Source: Amblyomma americanum (Eukaryota; Arthropoda; Arachnida; Ixodida; Ixodidae). From it: a DNA stretch of 64,000 bases. The translations under genes and the position numbers were made by a program. Of the stretch, positions 50,912 through 63,465 are shown piece by piece (the first letter of the stretch is position 1; every line of letters starts with the position of its first letter). Under the pieces are notes generated by a model. The model was not told the DNA's origin, did no database searches, and worked only from the letters and a program-made list of their open reading frames with translations. The stretch lies in contig NC_135500.1 of assembly GCF_052857255.1 (NCBI RefSeq), positions 108,513,701-108,577,700 on the forward strand, given 5' to 3'.

Positions 50912-51707
50912 AGTGTTTGGCAAGAGAGCGCCTTGTTAGGCCCAGGGGACACCACAGTGCAGCCGCCACCGAAGGCCGACCGGTGCTGCGCGCGCGCACA
51001 GCGCTAGGACAGCAGCGGCAAGCCGTTGCGGCGTGCCCCCCCCCCCCCCTCTCACCCCCGTTGGGCGCCCGCGCAGCACGCACAACACTCGTCCTTCGAA
51101 ACCGGACCACCTTCGGAAAGCCGCGCGAACCGTTAGCGCTTGGCGCCCGCGCTCATTATCGAATCAGGGAATCTAGGCCTCGTCTCAGCGAGGCCTGGGC
51201 GAGCCGCGCAACCGCCGCCGACGCTGCTGCAACAGGCGCCTCGGGGCACGCAGCGAAACAAAGGCTACGGGGGGTGCCGCCGACAAATGCAAGAGTGTGT
51301 GCGTCGCGAGCGCTTGATATCCATAGGCTGAGAGGAGAGAGAGTGTGCTCCAGTTCAGGCGACAAAAGTGGCGGTGTGCTTAAAAGGGTTGGCGTCGCGT
51401 AGCTGTTTACAAAACTACGCGCCAAGCGACCGATGGATCAGTGAGCTGTTTGAATCGTGAGCTGATTGGCCACTCGTTAGCATTATCATATGCAATTAGA
51501 GTTCATTTTTGAGTCTCAGGCGCACCTCTTCTGTACAAAGACAACTGCTAGATTTCTGGCTTCAGTAAAGGGCCAATGGGATGTTCCTCCTCCATACAAA
51601 GCTCGGCACTGCTCAGGAAGCACATTGGATCATATCGAGCAGCTTCACCGTAGCGTGCATGCATTGGGTTGCAAGTGGGAGTGTGCTGCATTTTGATGAA
51701 TACCACT
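50912..51707. other. GC-rich then mixed sequence, no gene recognised
   Basis: Contains a 14-base C run (51036-51049). The 175-codon frame 50875-51402 is Ala/Arg-rich, crosses both homopolymers, and has no domain. Confidence 0.45.
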
Positions 51708-51870
51708 GGCGGCGGCCGTATTTCGATGGAAGCGAAATGCAAAAAACCGTGGTGTGCTGTGCGTTGTAAGTGCACGTTAAAGAAACCCAGGTTGCTCAAA
51801 TTAATCCGGAGCCCTCCACAACAGCGTCCGTCGTAGCTCGTGTCGCGCTTGGGGACGTTAAAGCCCACAA
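51708..51870 (+). mobile_element. tick SINE, 5'-truncated copy
   Basis: Shares the SINE body with the copy at 60699: GGCGGCCGTATTTCGATGGA, GTGGTGTGCTGTGCG, GTGCACGTTAAAGAAACCCA, ATCCGGAGCCCTCCACAACA and GGGGACGTTAAAGCCC. The pol III head (A box) is missing and several positions have drifted, so this is an older copy. No tail or target duplication recognised. Confidence 0.75.
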
Positions 51871-54800
51871 TCTAGAATTCAGTATACTGCATTTTGCCTC
51901 CCTGCTAGTGTCTCATCGTGAAGACACTTCAGCTCTTATTGAAGCGTGGAAAGGTACAAAGCAAAAAGAAAATGGATTTCGCCATCTTTCAGTTAGTTAT
52001 TACCAGCGTTATTATCAGCGTGCCCTGATGGGTCTGATCTTCAATTCCGCTTTTAGCGATCTCCAGTTATGCGGGCGCTTAAAACTTGCGACAAAAAAAC
52101 AGCGATGTGTACTGCAACTGTTCGTTTAGAGCACACAACAGGCAAAAAAAAAAGTCGGTAGAAAATAAATTTAAGAGACGTTTGCCAGTTATTTTCAGGA
52201 CTTACAGCTATCGCTAGACCATGTTTTTCATTTCTAAATTTATTGCAGACTGCAATGAACCATTCGAACTTCGTAGTAATTCTATAGTGCGTTTCTTGTC
52301 GGACCCTATATGTCGTACAGACTCATCCATGCTCTCGCGCGCGGTGCTGTTGCAGGTCTGAAAGTTAGCCAAGTCGGCATATGCTTACTGTCGCAGCTGT
52401 ATACGGTGCGAAAAGCGCCGGGCGACTATGCGAATTGCTTAACGCACAAAGAGCAGAGTCGCGCTGCACGTGCAGTGGCCTAAATCATTCCTCAACTAAG
52501 CTCCTTATTAGCTCAGCAATATGGATCAGTTCCGGTGAAATGAAAGAAAACAAGAAACGAAAATCGGAGGTCTTCTCAACACCCATCGCAGGTTCCCCAC
52601 GCGCAATTGTGCGTGCTCATTGATATCGGTGGAGGGAGAGAGAGAGAGAGAGAGGGAGGACGTCGACTGAAAAAGGGCCTCCGCACGCGCTCAACTGCTT
52701 ATGCATCCCGCCGGTCGGCTATCTTTGGTCGACCTCGGAGCCAGCTAGGCGGCTCGGCGGCGGGTCCCTTGATCCGCTTTCCCGCGCACGTCGCCGCCTG
52801 TCGATGATGATCGCTCCGCTTTTTTCCACCCCCCCCCCCCTACTTTTCTATACCCGCCAACGTATAGAAAGAAGCCTTAGCTTACTCGGTTGCTTTCCTT
52901 TGTGAGAAACTATTGCAGGGGACATCGATCTTGTCACGCTCGGATTCACGCTGGCTGCGTTTTTGCGCTTCTTTTACCCTTCCTGTTCCCCCGGCATGAT
53001 ATTCACAGCGCGTTTGTGTGTGCCGGCGGTGGGGGGTGTATCGGTCTGTGTTTGCGCGAGTATGCAAATCAGTGCGGGAATACGAACATGTACACAAAGC
53101 TCGTGACAGAGAGGGAAAGCGACACACGGAACGACTACTCCTGGCAGCACGGCCTTACGTACACGTGATCGCGGTGCGATCGTGCCTGCTGCGGCTGGGG
53201 GAAGTGACGAGGCCTAGCGAGCAGCGGTTCACGAGGACGCCTTGCAAGAACCTCTGAACACGGAACCCGGAGACGCTTCCGTAGGAGGCCCCCCTACGGG
53301 GAGGCCACGAAGACACGAGAAGCATGCGCGATCACCTGTTCCCGCATTAGGTCTCGGCGAAGAGACGCCGCTTGCTTTACACCTGCGTCTAGTTCGGGCG
53401 CCTCGAACAACGCACGCTTGCATCCTGCGCGGAAAATGTACTACACCTCAGTCGCGAACTGCGTGTGTACGACAACGAACCGGTGGCCGCGTATCGAGAG
53501 CCCCGTTTTCCCTCAATTCCCCCTCCGTTATTTCTTTTTTTAAATACGATCCGTGATCTGGGGACGTGGCTCGGCGGAAAGGGTGCAGGCAGGTCAGAGT
53601 TCACGCGGACGCGTTGCGCGCACCTGTTATGCGTGAGCCGTCTGTATACCGATAGGTGGCGCTGACTACGTGCGCGTGACTGGGGCTGCCGCCTGCCTGG
53701 CGAGAGCCGCAGCTATACAGCGGTTGCCCTCCGTGTCTGTGCCCACCTGCCGGTGCACGCGGAAGCGTCTTCAATACCCGGTTAGGCAAAGCCAACCTGC
53801 TAACCAGCGAACAAGCGCCAAACACAACGCCGGGGAGGTGTTTTTCTGTACTTTTGAATTTTCAACTTCGCGTTGCTTTCTTATCTACAGCTCAGTGCGC
53901 AAGGCACGAAATCAGGGAAGTGCTGCAGGCATCACACCTTTCGCATTCGAAAACAAGCGGCTCCTTTGTGCCAGGAGATGTCTCCACGCGGGCGTCAGTG
54001 AGTTGAAAAATGGTATTAATTTTTTTGATTTTCGGCAAAGGCACATGCCCAGTAAGCATGGCAGGCTGCTCTTTCTGCGCATGCGCCTGGTGCCGCCCAT
54101 TCAGGTCGGCTCTCGGCGGCAGTGCTTCACGAAGCGCCGCTGACACGCGCTCCCGTGTTCCCTTTTATATTGCTTCTACCTGTACATTCATTCTGAACAC
54201 CATGTACGGGGCATTGAGAGACCGCGCAATATCGTCGAAGAAGTAGACACACTTATGAAAGCAGAGAACAGGGATTTTTCTTAAGAAAAGCTGTTTATGG
54301 AAGCCGTGTGCTGTTGTCTGGTGATGCAATCGCTGCGCAGTTGGCTGTTACAGTGATGCCATCACAAGCCTGCGCATATGGTTGCGTAATCTTCGTGGTT
54401 CCCTCTGGTAGGCGTTAATAACTATTCAGCGCGTAATGTTTTCACGCACAGAAGTGACGAAAATGTACTACACCAGCGCAATAAAACAGCATCTTCTTGG
54501 GCTCGTTATAACGTGCGCTGTCTTTCAGTAGTTCGCTCTCGTCCTTGTGTGCAGCGGGCACAACACGCGTCCAGCCACTTTGTGGTGCTTCTGTCGAAGC
54601 CACTGCGCACTTGAGCCCTTAGGGAGGTAGACAAGCTATTCTTCTCACGACCCAAAAGCTCCCATAGCGCCGAAGACAGCAGTGGCGCTGCACGGCACGA
54701 AAACTGTCGCGGTCGGCTCACGCGAGGAGGCCAGTCAACTTTTGAAAGGAAGCGTACGTTGCCCTAAATATATTATTACACGACCGTTAGTGGTAGTCAG

Positions 54801-55000
54801 CGCCACCCAAAACACAGGTCAACACGGCCCAGGTGCGAGTCGCTCTGTGATCAAATCCGGCACCACAGCAGACTAACGAAAACGCTGCAGCGGCGATTCT
54901 TCGTAATCGGCCAGCATCGGCGGCTGGCGCTGATTTCTTTTCCTCAAATCCCGTTAGACGGACAGCAGAAGCAATTGGCCACTCGTGTCAAAGCATCGTT
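51871..55000. other. no gene recognised
   Basis: About 3 kb. It includes a GA repeat (52636-52655), a 12-base C run (52829-52840) and a second perfect GCGCATGCGC palindrome (54077-54086). The 53242-54143 frames are GC-driven and unassigned. Confidence 0.45.
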
Positions 55001-57925
55001 CTGTGAGGCTCCGTTACGGCCCTCTTTTGTCTTCATCTGCCTGCGTTCTCCGCCGATGGCGTATCTGCAATCCAGTTTCCCTTTTCGTTGTTGCCGTAAC
55101 GCATTTCCCCCTCGGTCCTTTCGCTCCTGCAGGCCGCATACAGCCGTGCAAAAAAAAAAAGAAGAGAAAAGGCACGCTCCATTGTTGGCTTCAAACAAAG
55201 GCCCCCGAGCGCGGCGCCACTTTTCCAATCCGCCTTCGACGATCTTTCGTCGCGGGCGGAGTGCGTGCCTGAGGCGAGCGACAGGGAGGTAGCCATTCCC
55301 GGCTCCCGTGGGCACACGACGCCATACGGAAGCACGCGCTAATCGCGCCTTTACGTCCGCACTTTGGCGACTCGGCGGCCGCGTGGCTATATAGTGCACT
55401 GGCCCTGCGGCAGCGAACGCACAGAGGGCGCGACGAAAAAAAACCAAATTGTCTGTCTAGCAAACAAGCCTCCAGCAAAAGACGCATTCTGATGTGGGGC
55501 ACCCTTGGAGAAATGGAGGGGGGGGGGGGGAAGACAGAACCCCCCGCCCCCTTCGTTCCTGTCTACTACTGCCGAGCTCGCTGCCAGTCGCGACCCCCAG
55601 TGTGCGACGCCCATGAAGCATTCGCTCCCTGCAACAACTCCCCGCCACGCGAGCCGGTCGTGCTTGGGTCGCTCCCGAGTCCTGACTGAGCGGCCGCTCA
55701 CAGGAGGTCCTGTTTACTGCCGCGCTTATACGGCCGGGCCCCATTAAGGGTGCGCACCTGTCGTTGTTTGTTTTAATGGGCGCTCGTTCTGATGGAAGAG
55801 GAGAAAATGAAAACTAAAGCTGGCGAGGCAGCCGCGGTCGGACCCGTGTCCTTGCGTGTCACACGTAGGGTTTTCGGTAAGCGCGCACAATGAGGACGGT
55901 GGGACGCCTGCCTCGCTCGTTGACAGCCGGGGTCGCGTGTTGCTGCTCGCTCCTACGTACACGTGTGTGTGGCGCGCCGAAATTCCTGCGTCGACGCCGT
56001 CGGCGCAGCCTCGGCTCTCGTTTTTGTATTGTGCGAGTTTTCTGGGACGTGCACTCTGTATCTAGCGGCTTTTAAGGGGCCCACTTGTACGCACCATTTC
56101 GCCGTTGCCTCTTGCACGTACCCTCCTATCCCGCAGCTCATTTTATCACTTGTTTACTATTTAATTTCTCTTTTCGAATGGAAGTATTTTAAATGGATTG
56201 TTCCGAGATAGCATTTTCTCTACTTTCTCACCCCGCTGTTCAGCTACAAATGCTAGCCGCTGCAAATTTGTCTCGTGCGTGTAAATATCTGAAATCAGTC
56301 TCGTTTACGTCGCCTTACCAAACTGATGGTCTCTGAGACAACAGCAATTCACAAATGCTCAGAAAATGATGGCAAGGCACGCGGTTTGCTTTTCGTGCGG
56401 CTGCCACCTAGGTTTCCGGCTGTGTCCTGATGCTGATTCGAATTAAAAGGCACTTATTTCTGCAGACCCCCTTTCACGCAACTTAAACTGACTTCACACT
56501 TGGCTGCGCAATTTCTTCTAAAGAATAGCCGCGGATATAAACCGCAAGAAACCCGCTACGTTTCGAAAATCCCATCTGCGGCAGCCATGTCTGGCAAACA
56601 GAAGCGAATGAAATGTAGTGGGGAAAATTCATGTCATGCTCACTCATATTCACGGACCCAAATATCTGGCTCAGAAAGAGCCATTCGAGCTCACTTACAA
56701 AGTCCATACGGTGTGTTGGGGACGCGAGCCTGCCCGTTTGTTTAGCTCTAATAGGCTCCCGAATGTTGACAAATGCCCGATTATCCCGCCTACGTTTGCT
56801 GACTTCACCTATTTGCTAAGCGAAACGGGATCCGCTCGAAAGGTGTCGACAGGCGCCTTTGTACACAGGGAACGCTAGTTCGAACAAAGGAGCCGTTCGA
56901 TGCCAAGGAAGGGCTGAAGCGCGATCACGTTATTGTTCCCAACTAGACAAGGGGTTAACGGGACGCGAGGCGAGAGGGAGCGATGGCCGGATGCGTATCT
57001 CTAACGGGCGTCGGCCAATGCGGGCGACGCCCGAGCCTGCCTGTGCCGTTGTTTTCTTACCGTCGACGGCGGAGCACAAATCGCCCACTCTTCGCCGCTC
57101 GAAGCATGCGGCCGGCCGGCGAACGAGACGGGCGTGTGCCCGCGGTACCGTATTTGTGCGATTACAGCCACACGCTGCGAATCGTTCGGTTATCGAAAAC
57201 GTTACTGGTGCAAGCAAAGAGTTTGCTTTTTATGTAGTGCATTACCTTTGTCCCCTAGCAGCATTTTCTGCGTTCCTGTGTTCCCGACGTATTCACTGTT
57301 GCCACACATCGGTTAATATTCCCTCTGCCCTACTGCTGCTGCTGCAATTACACTTTTGCTGTCTTCCATCATGTTCTTCTAGTTGGGTCCTCTATTTTAG
57401 CGTGTCGGGGGAAAAAGAAAAGACAAGCGAGGAAGGTGCAGGATACGCGTTGCCGAATCGAGAGTCTGCAACTCACTCCTGCTCCATCAAACTGACGAAG
57501 CGTGCCGCTGAAATGGTTAAGGGCCGGCCAGCACACACCCCGTTTAGGCTCATGTTCTCGCTGGGTCTGAGGTTTCATGTTTAATACTGTGCTGCATTTC
57601 GTAACGATTCAGTAAATAAATGCTTTTCTCATGTAGACACGTCTCTTGGAAACACTTCGTGACGACAGCCTTCTCTGTCATTGCTGTCCGCATTGCGTGT
57701 TGTGTCCGTATCAAGCTATAGTATTGCCTCTGTCGGGTGGCGTCCGCACCGCTGACCATCAATCGGACGTCAGGAAACTAAGAGACTCCGCTCTAGACAA
57801 AAACTGCATCGTTCTTCTGCTATATCCTCCTTGCGTTCCTTCGAGCAGTTCGCCAAGCCTGTCTCTTCGCGCCGTCGGCACTTTCGCGCTGCCTGTCGCT
57901 CTCAAGCCGTGCCGAGAAGTTGCCA
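55001..57925. other. GC-rich and mixed sequence, no gene recognised
   Basis: Frames of 60-240 codons overlap on both strands (56859-57584 plus is the longest, 241 codons). A 13-base G run lies at 55518-55530 and a TATATA stretch at 55387. No domain seen. Confidence 0.4.
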
Positions 57926-57927
57926 CA

Positions 57928-58044
57928 ATGGCGGAAGAGCCCGCGCACGCTGCCAGCAGCTCTGCCCCCGAACCGCCCACCGGCGAGCGCACAATGCGAG
58001 ACCAGGGGGCGCGAAGGTCGCACCCGATCCTGACGCCTCGATGA
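57928..58044 (+). CDS. candidate first coding exon (MAEEPAHAASS...), unassigned
   Basis: The ATG at 57928 sits in CCACAATGGCGGAAG, a good Kozak context that also looks like a YY1/ETS-type start-site motif. It follows a GC-rich region. The 38 residues begin with a typical initiator run (MAEEPAHAASSSAPEPP) and end at a TGA at 58042. If this is an exon, the true end should be a donor before that stop; the only GT nearby in a fair context (GAAG/GTCGCA near 58017) is weak. No family recognised, and the opposite strand is open too. Confidence 0.2.
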   Translation: MAEEPAHAASSSAPEPPTGERTMRDQGARRSHPILTPR

Positions 58045-59420
58045 AAGCTGTGATCAGCGCGGACGGCTACACAGCGCGGACTCTGCACTCAGGCTGCTGT
58101 TTTTTGCCATGGCTCCCGCGGCTCGATAAACAGCCTGCCGTCCGGGGGCGGGATTGATAATCGCTTGAGACTCACGGGACATGCCTTGCTTACAGTTAGT
58201 TGTTCCGCTGCTGTGGTCAGCGGCGTTCTCTTTTCCCCTTCAGGCCGTTCGCAGGCCCGAAGTGCAGTGAGCTGAGTAAAAAAAAAAAAAAAGACTTCTT
58301 GATTGCAAGCGACGAAGCCAGCGGTTGTCATCAAGGCCGGCTTGATAATAACCGGCTAGCTTCAAATATAATTGCCCTGCGAGCAAGTCATTACGAGGTC
58401 GCCCTAGTTCCAGGTTACTTTAATGTCGTGGGGTGGTCGCTGTTTACTGAACAACGCGGTCCTGGTCAAGAGAGAGTGACAGAGTCTGCGGAAAGGTAAA
58501 GCAAGGAGTGTTGGTGGAGAAGTGAAAACTAAAGGCCCTGCGAAACTTAGAACGATTCTGGAAAGAGCGCAGCTCAGACAGAAGCTTCTCAAATGTTTGT
58601 TTCTAAAGCTCACGGTCTCTGAAAACGAAGTAGGTGTGTACTGACGGTTCATCCTGTAATCTTTCCGTCTCATGGCGAATCCCACCCATCCACCTGCATG
58701 CACAGGGTGTCCCTGCTGATCGGCATAAGGGGAAAGCAAACATTCCACCGGCATCTCCACCTTTGTCTTTCGCGGAACTAGAGTTTCTAAGCCGAACCAT
58801 TGCTTTAAACGACACGAAAGACAGATTCAGTGGACTTAACGTGGTGCAAATGGGGAGCTTGCACCAGCGCTCCTTCCTGCATGTGTTTACAGGCCGGATT
58901 TTTTTCGATTCCTATATACAGTTTTTGGAATATTGGCTCATTCCCGCGCTTTCCTATAGTCGATATACTACAAAACGAGCCAGAGAGATCCGTAATACCA
59001 GCGCGGATGAATAGACCCAGAGCATGTAAATTTTCGCCACGAGTGCTCCCATTACGCAATAATCCGTTAAGCTTCGCCGAGCAAGGAGGATGGCAATAGT
59101 TTCAAAATTTGAGTCACATCTTAATCCCGCTATAATCTACTGAAATCTCATTACCTTACGCAGTTACTGTGCTGCAGGTTAGACACGTATAAAACTCTGC
59201 CTATGTGACTCAGCCTGAGTCAATTCGTGATGTTTGAGTTCGAGTGCCAACGGCGGGCAGCCGTTGTGGAAACTTTACGCCTCTGAGCTGGCGCTACTGT
59301 TAGGGTGCATATACCCTTATCTCACTCCACACCTTGTCTGCGTGAGCCAAGACGCAGTCGGCGCGACACTGCTTCGCTCTGCAGTCGCCGAGGCAAATCT
59401 GCTCCGCTTTTCAGTCCAAA
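58045..59420. other. no gene recognised
   Basis: Includes a 15-base A run near 58278. Frames 58404-58760 (-) and 58634-59014 (+) have no known motif. Confidence 0.5.
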
Positions 59421-59562
59421 GTCAAACTCCGTATAAAGGGAGACAGCCTTTGGAGCCTCTAATCAGCTATAATCGGAGCTTCTCGGCAAAGCGCCCTGGG
59501 ACGCCGTTATCGAAAGCGGCCGAAGAAAGGAAATTTGCATACGTCGTGTGGCGGATATATAT
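59421..59562 (+). promoter_or_regulatory. candidate promoter: TATAAAG, octamer and TATATATA
   Basis: TATAAAG at 59432-59438, a perfect POU octamer ATTTGCAT at 59533-59540, and TATATATA at 59555-59562. No gene is recognised downstream, so function is speculative. Confidence 0.15.
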
Positions 59563-59692
59563 ACACGCGGGCCAGCGCCCCATGAGAACCCATACAAAGG
59601 ACGCAGTGTTGCCGGTTTTCCATTCGATTATCGCGAGCGATTTACTACTTTGGAGCGGCGCACTCTCTCCGGTAGCTGGGGCGTGTTCCTAT

Positions 59693-59716
59693 GGGGGGGG
59701 GGGGGGGGGGGGGGGG
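59693..59716 (+). repeat. poly-G tract (24 bases)
   Basis: Longest homopolymer in the window; creates false polyglycine frames. Confidence 0.9.
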
Positions 59717-59945
59717 ATAGAAAACCACGCCCGTACGTGCGGCATACGCAATCGACTTGGGGGTTTAGCTGAAAGCAGTGTGGGTGTACACAAATAAGTT
59801 ATCTCGGCTATACAGTGAAACGTGGCTCCACTTTCGGAACTTTGTTGCGTTAAGCCATGCGGCCCGCTCGTGAGTCATGCGGTATAGCGTATATGTGCTC
59901 GGTTTGCGCTGAAGGCAGCGTGCGGCTGCCGCATTTATGCGCCAA
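59717..59945. other. no gene recognised
   Basis: Short unassigned stretch between the G run and the LINE 3' end. Confidence 0.5.
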
Positions 59946-60300
59946 GTTTTATTTATTTGTTTATTTGCTTACACGTCAAATGCTCTTACAGTTGTTATTC
60001 CGTCAGTTTTGCAATGAATGTCTTGAAGCGTGCTGGATGAGCGTGATGAACAACAGCGTCGGCGGGAAGGGGATTCCAGTCCTTTGCTCTATGGACGAAG
60101 AAAGCGTTTATATGCGCTGTGGTATGTTCTGATGGTGGACAGACTGCTTTACTCTGATTAAAACTGTGAGAAACGCGGGGAGCAGGCATGGTGACACAGT
60201 TTCCAAGAGGTGAGTGGTAAAATTTATGAAAAAGGACATACTCTGGCTGTTTTACTACTTGAAACGAGGGATAGAAGATAAAATTTTGACTTCAGATTAG
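59946..60300 (-). mobile_element. CR1/L2/jockey-like LINE 3' end, 5' truncated (minus strand)
   Basis: On the minus strand the frame ending at 59995 reads SHSFNQSKAVCPPSEHTTAH, then INAFFVHRAKDWNPLPADAV, then RFKTFIAKLTE and stop. This matches the end of ORF2 in CR1/L2/jockey-type LINEs, where a SFFPRTIxDWNxLPxxxV...FK motif closes the protein. An earlier reading in another phase (LKSKFYLLSLVSSSK, near 60290) fits the preceding helix and suggests a frameshift. The 3' end has AAATAAACAAATAAATAAAA, typical of short AAAT-like tails. Reverse transcriptase is missing, so this is a dead fragment. Confidence 0.7.
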
Positions 60301-60698
60301 ATGAAATTGCATCAAAGGAGTAGTCGGGGGAGGGGGGGGGGAGGAACAGCTGCCCTCGCACTTCCTGGATGTCATGCAGAGGCTAATAAACTGTACCGAA
60401 AATTGCCATTGGCCTTCTGTGACAGGGGACATTAAACTTATCATATAACGCAACTTAATTCCATTAAGTCACTTTATAGGAGGGTATCGATCAGATAGGG
60501 CAGTACTTATCTGCCTGCAAAGCAGCGTGGTGTGTGGGGCCTGACTCTTCCATTATTACCCCCACAAGCCCCAATTGTTATCAAGATGGAAAGAAATGCT
60601 CAAATTTTCAGATTTTTGCAAGGAGCACGTCAAATTGCACAGAAAACAAAGTTGTCGCATGCACAGAATATTACGTAATTATGCAACTGCTGCTCAGC
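60301..60698. other. no gene recognised
   Basis: AT-rich sequence with a G-rich patch near 60330, between LINE and SINE. Confidence 0.5.
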
Positions 60699-60905
60699 CG
60701 CCGCGGTGGCTCAGTGGTTGTGGCACTCGGCTGCGGTGGTCCGAATTTCGATGGAGGCGAAATTCTAGAGGCCCGTGTGCTGTGCGATGTCAGTGCGGGT
60801 TAAAGAACCCCAGATGGTCGAAATTTCCGGAGCCCTTCACTGCGGCGTCTCTCATAGCCTGAGTCGCTTTGGACGTTAAACCTCCATAAACCAAACCAAA
60901 CCAAT
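60699..60905 (+). mobile_element. tRNA-derived tick SINE with AACCAA tail
   Basis: The head CGCCGCGGTGGCTCAGTGG contains the A box. The B-box region is decayed (GGTGGTCCGAATTTCGATGG), so pol III activity is doubtful. The body follows the tick SINE order: GAGGCGAAATTCTAGAGGCC, GTGTGCTGTGCGATGTCAGT, GAACCCCAGATGGTCG, CCGGAGCCCTTCACTGCGGC, CTCATAGCCTGAGTCGC and GGACGTTAAACC. The tail is AAACCAAACCAAACC. A likely 9-bp target duplication CTGCTCAGC lies at 60690-60698 and again just after the tail (about 60909-60917). It differs in middle and tail from the 2224 copy, so two subfamilies are present. Confidence 0.85.
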
Positions 60906-60917
60906 TTCTGCTCAGCC

Positions 60918-63250
60918 TGCATTTCTCTGCACCTTGACTCAGCCCTGCTTCCATGGTCTCAGTTATTCTTCCTCAAGTTGGCCAATCCTTGTGATAAGAA
61001 GTTCTTATGCAAACAAACGAATGCATTTTAGGCTTTTCATAGTAGTCATAATTGCAAAGCAGAGAAATGAAAAAAAAACACTTACTGAAGCATAGACCAG
61101 AGCAACCAAAAAAGGCACAGGTGTCCATTAAAAAAAAACACTAACGTTCGACCAATTTGCATGCCTGTTTCGAGCTGGTTCTGTGCAATTTTTTTTCCAT
61201 TTCGTGACACCTTTATCGCGTCCACGTGTATATGCATATCTTCATGTGGATTGCATATGAAGATTTAACAGTGGTCTGGTCGCATTCACAAATGCGGACG
61301 CAGCACCAGCAACAGCACTATTTTCGCATGTCTCAACTGCTGCCTGCATTTCTTTCCGGTACTTCGGATTTCCTTACCGTTGCGTAATCTTACAAAATCA
61401 GGCACTCGCAAAGATTCCACAACGTTTCCTGCCGCTTTACGTTAGGTTGGAGCGGTGTAACGCTATACTGGCCGCCAGGAAGCATGCCAAACCCAAAGTA
61501 GTGGAGAGAATCACAGAAGAACAAAAAAAAAAGAAGTAGAAGAAGAAGGGAAGATCGAAGAAAACGGGTCCTTATACAGTGCAACGTTTGCGCACTTCCG
61601 CAAAAAGACGAAACTGAACTCTCCGCCGCCTTATCCACGCGCGGGTCGCCCTCCTTGCTTGAAAACAAGCAGCCCCTTTTCGTGGACCCTCGGGTCACGC
61701 CTCCTCGCTACTCGGACACCGCTGAGGAAGAGCGGTGAAATCGATTGGGACGGTATACGGCCGGAAGTGAAATACGAGGCGGCTGCAGCAGCAGTGACGG
61801 CGTGTGCACGAGTTTCACGCCGCACGCTGAGGACCGCCCGAGGCTACAATCCGAGACGGAACTCAGTAGGACGCGCGCCTGCGGAGTACGGATCGGTATA
61901 TAGCTACATGGCCGACGTGTGTACGCTGCCGATAGCGCGTTCGATACTGCCGCTGGCCTCAATACGCGTCGCACCAGGCGCAGTCGTAAGCAGAGAGCAA
62001 ACGGTCCGTTGTTCGCAGTTAACCTATACGGGCGACCTCGAATGCACGCAGTCATGCATAACCGCGGACGCAGTTACGCTCCGGGAAATACGTCGTGCTC
62101 GCGCACGTACGCCGAAGTGCAGTTTTAGCGGTTACATTAGAGGCTCTACGAAAACCGTGAGCTCCGAGCAAGATGAACGGTTGGGGGCTCTGGGGGTTTA
62201 CGAGCATCGCGTGTCTGGGTCGTTACCGTTATCTCCTGTCTCTGCGCCGGTTTCGTCGATTAATTCCGAAACGGGCGAGAGGTACCGCACCCGCGGCACC
62301 TGCCCTGCCTAAGGCTGACTGTTCTGGCCTCTCTACAAGCATATCTGACGGCGAACATGCGTGTTGCTTACAGTCTGCACGGAATATACGACCTCGGGGC
62401 TTTGCAAACTTGAGGCCATGCGTGCCGTTTTTCCTCCTAGCTCTGTCGCCTCGAGCAAACTGCTTCAGGTCAGAGAAATGCACATTTTCAAGAAATCTCC
62501 ACTCACGGCGTTTAAATTTCCCGAGCACAGTTATGAGTATAATGTCTCATAACGAACTTCACAAGTGGACTACGTAGGCACGAATGCTGCTGTAATACAT
62601 AGTACAGCGCTGCTGTTTTAGACCAAGTATGATCATTTTGCCCCAAGTACGCGTGATTTTTATTTCCTGTAATTGGACATTTTCCGCCTCTCGATCGTCA
62701 CACCAGTCTCTCTCTCTCTCTCTTTCATTTTTCTGCCACCGCAGCGACGCCACGCGCGGCGCACAATCGCGGTCGAGGGCCGCGCCGCCGGAAGTGTCCT
62801 ACGCGCGCGCATTTCACGCCTGTACCGCCGGCGAGTCCTTCGAGGGTCGCTCGAGGCGGCAGCCGAGTCGGCGGAGCCGTCGCGCACAGGCCGACTGGGG
62901 GCCGATATCGCCGATGGCCTCAATACCGCTCCCCATCGACGTGTGCGGCGGCTGCTACGAGGGTGCCAGAGGTTGCGCGCCTGTTGCCGGTGCACCGTGC
63001 GTGGCATACCGACCGGAGGGCGCGCTATCGAGACCACACAAAAGTCCTGCTATAGAGGCGCGTCGGGACCGGTTCGGTTTTCCGCCCCGTGACGCCTTCG
63101 CGACACGCCGAGAGGGAGGGAAGGCAGCAAATTAACTGATTGTGATGACTACATTCATCCTCAGTACAGAACATTCCTGAACATCAAGTGTCGAGCCAAG
63201 TTTTCTTCCATTACGTGTGATCATGCAAGTAAAATTGAGACAAGTTGGCT
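60918..63250. other. no gene recognised; GC-rich from about 61700 to 63120
   Basis: The GC-rich part carries overlapping frames, including 61659-62312 (+, 217 codons) and 62629-63135 (+, 168 codons), without domains. A CT repeat lies at about 62706-62725. A T/A-rich stretch with oligo-A runs occurs at 61070-61140. Confidence 0.4.
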
Positions 63251-63434
63251 GCGGATAACCGATGGTCGGTAAGGGTAACGGTCTTGGGTACCAAGCGTAG
63301 CAGGGGTGGCAGTAAGTTAAGGGGCTGGATGAGCTTAAGAACTTTTCGGGGGTAGGCTGGCCGCAGCTTGCACAAGGCAGGGTTATTTGGAGAGATATGA
63401 GAAAGGCCTTTGTCCTGCAGTGGTCGTGGTCAGG

Positions 63435-63465
<31 letters not shown>

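Noticed and set aside
56859..57584. 241-codon plus frame
   Set aside because: No recognised domain, biased composition, overlapped by several other frames.
61659..62312. 217-codon plus frame
   Set aside because: Arises in CpG-rich DNA, Arg/Ser/Thr-rich, no domain.
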